Of a DNA stretch of 37,204 nucleotides, positions 1 to 7,328 are shown piece after piece. The notes beneath the pieces were generated by a model. The model did not search any database. It was not told where the DNA came from and saw only the letters and a program-made list of their open reading frames with translations. The number at the start of each line of letters is the position of its first letter. Position 1 is the first letter of the stretch. The position numbers and the translations under genes are program-made. The stretch is from Candidatus Methanomethylophilaceae archaeon (GTDB taxonomy: Archaea; Thermoplasmatota; Thermoplasmata; Methanomassiliicoccales; Methanomethylophilaceae): NCBI GenBank assembly GCA_007117455.1, contig SKGM01000069.1:1-37204 (forward strand), written 5' to 3'.

Positions 1-648
1 GAGATGACCTCCGATGACCTCGGATCCGCCGAGCTCGTCGAGGAGACCAATGTCGGGGACGAGGAGATGACCTTCGTCACCGGCTGCCAGAACCCCAAGG
101 CGGTGTCTATCATCATCCGTGGCGGTACCGAGCACGTCCTGGACGAGGTCGAGCGCTCCCTGCACGACGCCATCCGCGTCATAGGCATATCCATCGAGGA
201 CGGCAAGGTCGTCGCCGGCGGCGGTGCCCCGGAGATCGAGCTCAACCTGCGCCTGTCGGACTACGCTTCCAGTGTCGGCGGCCGTGAGCAGCTGGCCATC
301 GAGGCTTTCGCCGACGCGATGGAGACCATCCCCTGGACCCTGGGCCAGAACGCTGGTCTGGACGGCATCGATGTGATCATCGCCCTCAAGCACGCCCACG
401 AGCAGAACGGTGGCAGCGTGTTCGGCATCGACCTCAACACCGGGAAGGCCGTCGACATGGTCAAGATGGAGGTCCTCGAGCCTCTGAGGGTCAAGACCCA
501 GGCCATGAGCTCGGCCGCCGAGGTGGCCAACATGATCCTGAGGATCGACGACGTCATAGCCTCCCGCAGGGCCCCCCCGACAGACCCCATGAGCGACCCG
601 AGCATGGGCGGCATGGGTCCGATGGGACTGCCCGGCGGCATGATGTGA
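1..648 (+). CDS. ths: Thermosome (group II chaperonin) subunit, C-terminal part
   Basis: The reading frame enters from before the window, so only the last 215 residues are present (family members are about 540 aa). They show the C-terminal half of a CCT/thermosome ATPase: the VVAGGGAPEIEL segment typical of the ATP-binding equatorial domain, the GLDGIDVI and NGGSVFGIDL region, and the IASRR element near the end. The tail is the Gly/Met-rich sequence (GGMGPMGLPGGMM) that ends many archaeal thermosome subunits and projects into the folding cavity. The protein folds other proteins in the cytoplasm using ATP. It is followed by a T-rich stretch and the archaellum promoter, so it belongs to a separate transcript. 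The identification is secure; which subunit (alpha or beta) cannot be said. Confidence 0.95.
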   Translation, partial: EMTSDDLGSAELVEETNVGDEEMTFVTGCQNPKAVSIIIRGGTEHVLDEVERSLHDAIRVIGISIEDGKVVAGGGAPEIELNLRLSDYASSVGGREQLAIEAFADAMETIPWTLGQNAGLDGIDVIIALKHAHEQNGGSVFGIDLNTGKAVDMVKMEVLEPLRVKTQAMSSAAEVANMILRIDDVIASRRAPPTDPMSDPSMGGMGPMGLPGGMM

Positions 649-686
649 GCCCGGAGCCACATCCCAAACAACTTCTTTCCAAACCC

Positions 687-714
687 ATTCCTTCCCATTT
701 TGCTACCATTTTTT
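687..714 (+). terminator. T-rich archaeal terminator after thermosome gene
   Basis: A pyrimidine-rich stretch contains a run of four T (698-701) and then six T (709-714), without a strong hairpin. U-rich tracts of this kind stop archaeal RNA polymerase. It lies between the thermosome stop codon and the archaellum promoter, where a terminator is expected. Confidence 0.5.
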
Positions 715-785
715 GATTAATCTACCACCTCAACGGTAGACTGATTCCTTTATCAAATCCAACTCTCTGAAAATGATACATCACA

Positions 786-792
786 TTATATA
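786..792 (+). promoter_or_regulatory. TATA box of the archaellum operon
   Basis: TTATATA sits in an AT-rich spacer about 44 nt before the preferred arlB start codon. With the usual archaeal spacing, transcription would begin near 814-816, giving a short leader that still contains the GGAAGGTGG ribosome-binding sequence at 823-831. No other convincing promoter is visible until after the giant surface-protein gene ends at 24063. Confidence 0.6.
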
Positions 793-800
793 CCATCCAT

Positions 801-813
801 GTCAATAATTGAC
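801..813. promoter_or_regulatory. Perfect dyad (candidate operator) at archaellum start site
   Basis: GTCAAT-A-ATTGAC is a perfect inverted repeat with 6-bp arms. It lies just downstream of the TATA box and at the expected transcription start, where a bound repressor would block initiation. Related half-matching sequences occur near the promoters at 31431 and 32161. The binding protein is unknown. Confidence 0.4.
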
Positions 814-835
814 GCATCGCATGGAAGGTGGAACT

Positions 836-1417
836 ATGATGAAATGGGCCCGTATGGCCAAGGACAAGCGTGCAGAGATGGGCGTAGGGACCCTCATCAT
901 CTTCATCGCCATGGTCCTGGTGGCCGCTGTGGCGGCATCAGTGCTGATCAATGTCATCGACAACCTACAGGATCAAGCCACCGGTGTCGCAGAAGACACT
1001 CAGGACTACTTCAACACCCAACTGAGGATAATCACCGTTGACGCCAAGGATGACGGGGTCGGCTACGAGAGCCTATGGATAGGGGCTCAGCTCGCCACCC
1101 ACTCCGGCCCCGTGGATTCCCATGGGGTCGTCCTTATCATAAACGACAGATACTTCTTCTTCAATGAGGACCTGGATGACGAGATAGATGTGGATCCGGA
1201 TCAGTTCCGTTCCACCTATGAGATGGTCTGGCACAAACCCAGTGGCTTCGAGGGACAATACATCATGAAGGCCCACACGGTCCAGATCATTCTGGAAGAT
1301 GACGTCATACAGGAAATACTGGATGATAATGAGGGCGACAAGATATCGATCAGGATAATCCCACAGAACGGTCTGGAGACCAAGAAGGACTTCAGGGTTC
1401 CTGTGATCATCAACTGA
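836..1417 (+). CDS. arlB: Archaellin (archaellum filament subunit)
   Basis: This is a 193-aa class III signal-peptide protein. After a basic start (KWARMAKDKR) comes AEMG/VGTLIIFIAMVLVAAVA, the hallmark of archaellins: the prepilin peptidase (ArlK/PibD) would cut after the glycine, and the hydrophobic helix that follows packs in the filament core. The rest is the surface beta-domain. The start at 836 (or the adjacent ATG at 839) is chosen because GGAAGGTGG at 823-831 is well placed; an upstream TTG at 809 and ATG at 821 are in frame but less likely. It is the first gene of the operon, and only one archaellin gene is present here, whereas many archaea carry several. It is followed after 16 nt by the ArlC/E-like gene. 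Confidence 0.93.
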   Translation: MMKWARMAKDKRAEMGVGTLIIFIAMVLVAAVAASVLINVIDNLQDQATGVAEDTQDYFNTQLRIITVDAKDDGVGYESLWIGAQLATHSGPVDSHGVVLIINDRYFFFNEDLDDEIDVDPDQFRSTYEMVWHKPSGFEGQYIMKAHTVQIILEDDVIQEILDDNEGDKISIRIIPQNGLETKKDFRVPVIIN

Positions 1418-1433
1418 AAGGAGGGGAAATGAA

Positions 1434-2336
1434 ATGTCTGACATACTCAAAGGGATCCTGAACACATCGATGGCCGCCAAGGTCGAGGAGGAATCCCCTA
1501 AGAAGAAGGGCAAGAAGGAGAAGGACAAGAAGAAGGACCCCAAGGGAGAGAAGAAGACCGCCCAACCGGCCTTCGGCACCTCTTCGACCTCCGCCAAGGA
1601 CCTCAGGAAGACCATGGAGGAGGACAAGAGGATAAAGGAGCTGTCCGCCTCCTTCTACGATGTCCAGAACAAACTGAAGACCATCGAGATGAACAACAAG
1701 GGTTTCGGCGAGGAGCTGAGCATGCTCCGCGGCAACATGTCCGAGATGAAGGACAACATGAAGAACCTCCTGCTCATCTACGAGGTCATAGCCAAGACCA
1801 ACAACCCCTTCGTCAGCGGAGGCGGCGACTATGGCAGCTACAGCGACCTGCAGACCGCCCAGGCCCGGGCCTCCGAGGAGGAGGACCTGCTGGAGGACGG
1901 CAAGAAGCTGGGAGCCTCTGAGATGCTGATGTTCTCATCGCTCTTCCAAGCGGTGCGGAAGATGGAGAACCATATGGAGCACATCTTCAAACTGAGGATG
2001 AAGGAAGAGGAGCCTGATAAACAGGTCTTTGAGGACCTGGAGTCCTGGTATCAGGAGTTCCTGGCCATATTGGAGATGTATCGGTTCTATCCCAAGAGGG
2101 AGGGTTTCCAGAGCTCCATGGATGAGCTCAGCGATGAGGAGGACCCCGCCCGCAGGGCCGCCCGGCAGAGCGGGGGATTCGTCAAGAAGGACCATAACCG
2201 ACTGCACACATCAATCAGGATAACCGAGCACTACCTGGAGAAGATCGTGGTGCAGAAGGTGATGGGCAAGGACCCGCCGGAGTCGGAGCTGGACAAACTG
2301 GATTACTGGTACCGGGAGTTCGTGGACTGGAGGTGA
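1434..2336 (+). CDS. arlCE: ArlC/ArlD/ArlE-like archaellum cytoplasmic collar protein
   Basis: This 300-aa protein occupies the arlC-D-E position. The segment LLLIYEVIAKTNNPF near residue 115 resembles the conserved ArlC core. The C-terminal half has two related helical segments ending in WYQEFLAILE and YWYREFVDWR, taken to be the divergent ArlD/E part. Known fusions of this kind (ArlCE, ArlCDE) form the cytoplasmic ring that links the archaellum motor to chemotaxis signalling in Euryarchaeota. Residues about 20-45 are extremely lysine-rich and probably disordered, which is unusual. A strong GGAGG at 1420-1424 precedes the start. The ArlC assignment is good; calling the rest ArlD/E rests mainly on gene order. 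Confidence 0.8.
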   Translation: MSDILKGILNTSMAAKVEEESPKKKGKKEKDKKKDPKGEKKTAQPAFGTSSTSAKDLRKTMEEDKRIKELSASFYDVQNKLKTIEMNNKGFGEELSMLRGNMSEMKDNMKNLLLIYEVIAKTNNPFVSGGGDYGSYSDLQTAQARASEEEDLLEDGKKLGASEMLMFSSLFQAVRKMENHMEHIFKLRMKEEEPDKQVFEDLESWYQEFLAILEMYRFYPKREGFQSSMDELSDEEDPARRAARQSGGFVKKDHNRLHTSIRITEHYLEKIVVQKVMGKDPPESELDKLDYWYREFVDWR

Positions 2337-2339
2337 ACG

Positions 2340-2834
2340 ATGGGGGTAAGCGTCCCGGCCTCTACCGCCATACTCCTGGTGGCCGCATTGATATCGTTCG
2401 GTGTGGTCCATGACGCCCAGGATTCGGCCCAGAAAGCGTTCATCGAGGATCAGGACTCGATGTTCCAGAGGTACAACGATGCCGCCATGACCACCGTTGA
2501 GGTGAACACCGCCCTATCAATCTACGACGGAGCGACCTTCCTGTACAGCAACATAACCATGACCAACACCGGAGACCGACCCATCGACATGCGGACCTTG
2601 AACATAATCATCAACGGTTACATCCCCGGCCCGGTTGATACCCCCTGGACCTTCGAGGGGTATTACAACTACACCATACTCAACGCCGAGGACTCCCACC
2701 TGTGGCTTCCGGGGGAGGTCACGGTACTCAGCGTCTACGGGGATGATGCGGAGTTCGATGTGGACTCCACGAACCGTATATGGGTGATCACAGCGAACGG
2801 ATCGACCAATCTATTGGTCTATGGAGGTAGCTGA
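2340..2834 (+). CDS. arlF: Archaellum stator protein ArlF
   Basis: This 164-aa protein has an N-terminal hydrophobic helix (GVSVPASTAILLVAALISFG), characteristic of ArlF, followed by an extracytoplasmic beta-sandwich with possible N-glycosylation sites (NITM, NYTI, NGST). ArlF binds the S-layer and, with ArlG, forms the stator outside the membrane. GGAGGTGA at 2329-2336 overlaps the stop codon of the preceding gene and lies 3 nt before this ATG, a sign of translational coupling. The stop overlaps the arlG start by one base (TGATG). Confidence 0.9.
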   Translation: MGVSVPASTAILLVAALISFGVVHDAQDSAQKAFIEDQDSMFQRYNDAAMTTVEVNTALSIYDGATFLYSNITMTNTGDRPIDMRTLNIIINGYIPGPVDTPWTFEGYYNYTILNAEDSHLWLPGEVTVLSVYGDDAEFDVDSTNRIWVITANGSTNLLVYGGS

Positions 2835-3280
2835 TGGGAGCCTCGGTTTCAGCAAGTCACGTGATATTCATGGTGGCGGCCATAATCGCCGCCTCAGCGG
2901 TGGGGGCGGCCATGATAGGCATAGCCTTCACCTTGGCGGAGGACCTCAGCGACAACTCCGATAAGCTCTCGGAATCGATGGGCACCGACATAAAGCTGGT
3001 GAACGACCCGGCCATGATGCTCTATGACCCCAACGATGAGCTACTGTTCCTCTATGTGCTGAACAACGGCGACCGGTCCTTGGACGATACCGGTTGGATC
3101 GTGATAATAAACGGACAGCTAATCCCCGATGCATCGGTCACACCGGTGACCGCCTCGCCCTACCGCAACGGTGACGTGGCAGTCCTCATGGTGGGAGTGG
3201 ATCTAAGTCCTGGGGACCATACCGTGATGGTCCGCTACGGCAGCATGGCCGATGACAGTCTCAAGTTCAGGGTGATATGA
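2834..3280 (+). CDS. arlG: Archaellum stator protein ArlG
   Basis: This 148-aa protein starts with a long hydrophobic helix (ASHVIFMVAAIIAASAVGAAMIGIAF) and continues as a beta-rich extracellular domain. In length and layout it matches ArlG, which forms filaments capped by ArlF that tie the rotating archaellum to the S-layer. GGAGGT at 2823-2828 precedes the start. The gene overlaps arlF by 1 nt and arlH by 4 nt, so the three are translationally coupled. Confidence 0.88.
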   Translation: MGASVSASHVIFMVAAIIAASAVGAAMIGIAFTLAEDLSDNSDKLSESMGTDIKLVNDPAMMLYDPNDELLFLYVLNNGDRSLDDTGWIVIINGQLIPDASVTPVTASPYRNGDVAVLMVGVDLSPGDHTVMVRYGSMADDSLKFRVI

Positions 3281-3999
3281 TGGATGATGAGGAGAGGAAG
3301 GAGGTCATAAGCGGCGATCTGATGGTGGTCCATCTGCCACGGGACGAGTTCGCCAAGAAGATCGGCCTCGGCCTCCCCAAGAGCTCCACCCTGTTGATAG
3401 AAGGGGAGGAGGGATCAGGGCGCAGTGTGGTATGCCAGCGCCTCACCTACGGCCTTCTGGAGAACGGATACAGCGTCACCTACATATCCACCGAACTGAC
3501 CCTCAAGGATTTCATCAACCAGATGTACTCCATGCGTTACAGCGTAGGTCCGCATCTGATAAGCACCAATCTGAGGTTCATACCCGTGTTACCGATCATC
3601 GGCGAACGTCTACCGAAGGAGGGCTATCTGGAGACCTTGATGTCACATACCGACCTTTACTCCACCGACGTAACCATCATAGACTGTTTCGGGGAGATGC
3701 TCCACACCAGCAACGGCGGCGGTGACATGGACCGCTTCCTGGAGCATATGAAGAAGACCGTCCACAACGACAAGGCGCTGATAATAACCGCCCTCAAGGG
3801 TCAGCCTGGACTGGACCGCATACGCCAGAGTTGCGACCTGTACTTCGACCTGGAGCTCAAGAGCTCATCCTACGGGCTGCGTCACATCATCAAGGTACGT
3901 CGTTACCTGAAGGCCCGGGGGAAGGTCGACAAGATGGTGGAGTTCCGTGTGGAGCCCGATGTCGGTCTCATCATCGAGATAACGGAGGTGTCGGGATGA
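3277..3999 (+). CDS. arlH: Archaellum motor regulator ArlH, RecA-like ATP-binding protein with altered Walker A
   Basis: This 240-aa protein has the size and fold pattern of ArlH, the KaiC/RecA-like protein that forms a ring on ArlI and controls assembly and rotation. The Walker A loop reads EEGSGRSVV (residues 44-52), with Arg49 where nearly all P-loop proteins have lysine. The Walker B strand is VTIIDCF with Asp136. The N-terminal region and the segment AKKIGLGLPKSSTLLIEG fit the family. An in-frame ATG at 3280 is an alternative start, as GGTGA at 3271-3275 is closer to ideal spacing for it. The gene overlaps arlG and arlI by 4 nt each. The family call is firm; how the Arg49 change affects ATP binding is unknown. 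Confidence 0.92.
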   Translation: MMDDEERKEVISGDLMVVHLPRDEFAKKIGLGLPKSSTLLIEGEEGSGRSVVCQRLTYGLLENGYSVTYISTELTLKDFINQMYSMRYSVGPHLISTNLRFIPVLPIIGERLPKEGYLETLMSHTDLYSTDVTIIDCFGEMLHTSNGGGDMDRFLEHMKKTVHNDKALIITALKGQPGLDRIRQSCDLYFDLELKSSSYGLRHIIKVRRYLKARGKVDKMVEFRVEPDVGLIIEITEVSG

Positions 4000-5645
4000 A
4001 GAAGAGTGTCTTCGCCGTCGCTGACGAGAGTCCATTGATGAAGACCTACCTCGACACCCTCACCATCGAGATGGGGCCGCCGCCGATGTACCATGAGGCA
4101 TTGACGGTCAAGGAGCTCAACGAGATACGCAAGTCGGCCCTGTACGACCCGATCATGGCCAACATCATATACTCCGTGGGTGACGAGCTCGGCGATGCCT
4201 ACATCCACGTCTGCCCGTCCCTCAACCGCTACATATCGGTGGAGTGGCCGATCAGCGATGAGAAGAGGGTGACCCTGGACCGCATCAGGGCGGCGATGCT
4301 GGTCCGGGCGGCGAAGGAGAAGGCCATAAAGACCGACGATGAGAGGAAGGAGCTCATTGAGACCCTGTTCAACGATGTGGTCCGGACCAAGGAGATGGGA
4401 TTCGCCGACCGGATAAAGAAATCCTATACCATCCCCGTCCCGGAGGAGGACCGCGCCCTCTACCGTTACTACATCCATCGCGACATCAACGGATACGGGC
4501 CGATAAACACCATCATGCGCGATCCCTACATAGAGGATGTGCACGCCATCGGCACCGAGAACATAAGCCTCATCCACAAAGCTTTCCAGTTCGGCCTGGA
4601 GAGCAATGTCCGTTTCGCTGATGACACCTATCTGAACAGTTTCCTCATCGCTCTGAGCGAACGTATAGGCCGACCGGTCACACCCACCCGGCCGATAGTG
4701 GACGGAGCGATGCCGGACGGCTCACGTATAAACATCGTCTACTCCGAGGACATCAGCCGCAAAGGGTCGTCATTCACCATCCGTAAGTTCGCGGCCGAAC
4801 CGATATCCTGTGTACAGCTGGTAAAATGGGGGACATTGAGCGCAAAGCTTGCCGCCTACATATGGCTCTGCATGGAGAACAAGATGAACATGATATTCTC
4901 CGGCGAGACCGCCTCCGGGAAGACCACCTCCCTGAACGCCATACTGTCACTCATAGACCATCGCAACAAGATATTCTCCGCCGAGGACACCCCGGAGGTC
5001 AAGCCGCCCCACGCCACCTGGCAACGCCTGGTGAGTCGGGAGTCGGGGCCGAAGGAGTACCAGGTGACGATGTTCGACCTCCTGCGCTCCGCCCTCCGTT
5101 CCCGTCCTGATTACCTCATCATCGGTGAGATCCGTGGTGAGGAGGGCCGGGTGGCCTTCCAGGCCATGCAGACCGGTATACCCGTCCTGTCCACCTTCCA
5201 CGCCGCCAACGCCACCAAGTTCATCCAGCGTTTCACAGGGGACCCGATCAACGTCCCGCTCACCTTCATCGACAATGTCAACGTCCTCCTCTTCCAGTCC
5301 GCGGTCAATGTGGATGGTAAGATACTACGTCGCGTGACCAGCGTGGAGGAGTTCGTCGGCTACTCCAAGGAGGAGGGCGGGGTCCTGACCAAGAACGTCT
5401 TCAAATGGGACCCGGCCACGGACACCCACCAGTTCCGCGGTTTCCAGAACTCCTACATCCTGGAGGAGAAGGTCGCGGCGGAGCATGGCTTCCTGGACAA
5501 GAGGAAGATATATGATGAGCTGGACAAGCGTGAGGCCATAATAAAGAAGATGGCCGACAACGACATAACCGACCACCGGGCGGTGAACGCGGCCCTGGTG
5601 AGATACTTCGAAGGAGGTGTGGAGAACCTGCCGTTCTTCATCTAG
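3996..5645 (+). CDS. arlI: Archaellum motor/assembly ATPase ArlI
   Basis: This 549-aa secretion ATPase of the type II/IV superfamily drives archaellin assembly and archaellum rotation at the cytoplasmic face. The Walker A is GETASGKT at residues 303-310 with the normal lysine (Lys309); the Asp-box region is SAEDTPEV; the Walker B is YLIIGEIRG with Glu378; and the His-box lies in PVLSTFHA. The N-terminal domain carries the family's DRYISVEWP-like and IHRDINGYGPIN segments. The start at 3996 is chosen because it forms an ATGA overlap with arlH and follows GGAGGTG at 3984-3990; the frame is open further upstream inside arlH but lacks such support. Confidence 0.96.
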   Translation: MKKSVFAVADESPLMKTYLDTLTIEMGPPPMYHEALTVKELNEIRKSALYDPIMANIIYSVGDELGDAYIHVCPSLNRYISVEWPISDEKRVTLDRIRAAMLVRAAKEKAIKTDDERKELIETLFNDVVRTKEMGFADRIKKSYTIPVPEEDRALYRYYIHRDINGYGPINTIMRDPYIEDVHAIGTENISLIHKAFQFGLESNVRFADDTYLNSFLIALSERIGRPVTPTRPIVDGAMPDGSRINIVYSEDISRKGSSFTIRKFAAEPISCVQLVKWGTLSAKLAAYIWLCMENKMNMIFSGETASGKTTSLNAILSLIDHRNKIFSAEDTPEVKPPHATWQRLVSRESGPKEYQVTMFDLLRSALRSRPDYLIIGEIRGEEGRVAFQAMQTGIPVLSTFHAANATKFIQRFTGDPINVPLTFIDNVNVLLFQSAVNVDGKILRRVTSVEEFVGYSKEEGGVLTKNVFKWDPATDTHQFRGFQNSYILEEKVAAEHGFLDKRKIYDELDKREAIIKKMADNDITDHRAVNAALVRYFEGGVENLPFFI

Positions 5646-5654
5646 GTGATGGTC

Positions 5655-7328
5655 ATGTTTGAAAAGACCTATGAGATGATCAAGGAGGAACCAGGGCGCT
5701 ACCTGATCTACGTGGTGTCACTAACCATGGTGATCGGAACCGTGGTACCCTCCATCCTCCTGTCCGTCATCGACCTGGGGCCTCCGGGACTGGAGCTCTA
5801 CCTGTTCCTGCTGACGCCAGGTCTTTTGGTCTTCCTGATATCCATAATACCCTTCCTGCAGGTGGGTCTGGAGAGGAAGCGTGTCAATCAGACCATGCCC
5901 CTCTTCGTCACCCACATGGCGTCCATGGTCACATCCGGTCTGCCGCTTGAGAAGGTACTTGGGTATGTCTCAGAGATGAGAGACTACGGTATAATCGCCG
6001 AGGACTGTGCCGAGATCAGGAACCTGATTGTCAACTATGGTATGACCGTCTCCGAGGCCGCCCGCTTCCGGGCGGAGAACATACGCAACGATATGGAGAG
6101 GGACTTCTTCATACGTCTGGCGCATGCCATAGATGTCGGCGACGAGATGAGCAACTTCTTCAACTACGAGCAGGAGATCATCATGGACGAGTTCCTGATC
6201 AACGGGGAGGCCACCCTCAAGAACATGGAGTTCGTCAAGGAGATTTATGTGGCGCTGATTGTGGCCATGGTCTTCCTGGTGGTCTTCATAGCCATCATAC
6301 CCCTGGTGGGAGGCGGCGTCAACGAGATGATGCTCCTGGGGATAACGTTCACATTCTTCGTTCTGGAGGTAATATTCCTGATGCTCTCGGTCTTCGTCAT
6401 GCACATCGACCGGCTCTGGTACCCCTGGTCCACCAAGATGTCCAAGGGCATGATGACCTCCACGGACATGCTTATCGTGTATCTCATAGGATTCAACGTC
6501 CTGGCCATAGCGCTGTTGGTCGCCTTCGTTTACGTTGAAGGCGTGGAGCTCCGCATCGCCTTACCTCTGGTGAGCAGCCCTCTGCTGATATCCGGCCTTC
6601 TGATATACCGGGAGGAGTCCCGCATAAGCAACCGGGACAACATCTACGGCTCCTTCATCCGCGCCCTGGGGCGTTCCATGGAGGCCAGCTCCGCCAGCCT
6701 TCCTGCTTCGGTGAGGCAGATAAGCCAACATAAGTTCGGTTACCTCTCCAGCGCCATAGAGAACCTCTCCAAGCGTCTGGATACCACCATCGACCCTGAC
6801 CTGGCATGGGACCATTTCATCGCTGAGACCGAGAGCAACTTCATCGACAAGTTCACCAGGATGTACGTGGACACCACCGGACACGGTTCCAGTCCGGAGA
6901 GGACGTCCTATTTCATATCCAAGAACATGAACAAGTTCCTCGCCCTCCGCAAGAAGAGGGACGTTTTCGTTTCATCGATGACCGGCGTGGCCTACGGGAC
7001 CATGGTGGCATTGGCGGGCACGATGTGGATAATGTATGCGGTGATAAGGCACATAGGCATCGTGCTGGAGGAGATGTACGCCGGCGTCACCACCAGCTCG
7101 GCGGCGGCCTTCATGGGCGGGATAATCAACCCCAGCTACGACCTCGAGGTGCTCTCGTTGGTGGTCCTGGTGATCCTCGCCATCCATGCAGCGGTCTCAT
7201 CATTGACCCTGAGCACCATGAAGGGCGGTCACTGGTTCAGCGGTTCTTTCCATTTCAGCGGCATGGTCATAGTGGGGGTGGCTGTCACGTACATTGTTGA
7301 TGCATTCATAGGGGTGATCCTGTCATGA
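5655..7328 (+). CDS. arlJ: Archaellum platform protein ArlJ
   Basis: This polytopic membrane protein of about 557 aa is homologous to GspF/TadC-type platform proteins. Several hydrophobic helices near the N-terminus (LIYVVSLTMVIGTVV; LYLFLLTPGLLVFLI), in the middle (IYVALIVAMVFLVVFIAII; LMLSVFVM) and at the C-terminus (GMVIVGVAVTYIVDAFIGVIL) surround two cytoplasmic helical domains, as expected for ArlJ, which anchors ArlI in the membrane. The ATG at 5655 is preferred because AGGTGAT lies just upstream; GTG at 5646 and ATG at 5649 are in frame too. The stop overlaps the start of the C25 peptidase gene (ATGA), so that gene appears coupled to the motor genes. Confidence 0.93.
   Translation: MFEKTYEMIKEEPGRYLIYVVSLTMVIGTVVPSILLSVIDLGPPGLELYLFLLTPGLLVFLISIIPFLQVGLERKRVNQTMPLFVTHMASMVTSGLPLEKVLGYVSEMRDYGIIAEDCAEIRNLIVNYGMTVSEAARFRAENIRNDMERDFFIRLAHAIDVGDEMSNFFNYEQEIIMDEFLINGEATLKNMEFVKEIYVALIVAMVFLVVFIAIIPLVGGGVNEMMLLGITFTFFVLEVIFLMLSVFVMHIDRLWYPWSTKMSKGMMTSTDMLIVYLIGFNVLAIALLVAFVYVEGVELRIALPLVSSPLLISGLLIYREESRISNRDNIYGSFIRALGRSMEASSASLPASVRQISQHKFGYLSSAIENLSKRLDTTIDPDLAWDHFIAETESNFIDKFTRMYVDTTGHGSSPERTSYFISKNMNKFLALRKKRDVFVSSMTGVAYGTMVALAGTMWIMYAVIRHIGIVLEEMYAGVTTSSAAAFMGGIINPSYDLEVLSLVVLVILAIHAAVSSLTLSTMKGGHWFSGSFHFSGMVIVGVAVTYIVDAFIGVILS

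Noticed and set aside
3831-3995. Upstream in-frame extension of arlI into arlH
   Set aside because: The ATG at 3996 has a GGAGGTG sequence and an ATGA overlap with arlH; the extension would add 55 residues of out-of-frame arlH sequence unlike ArlI.
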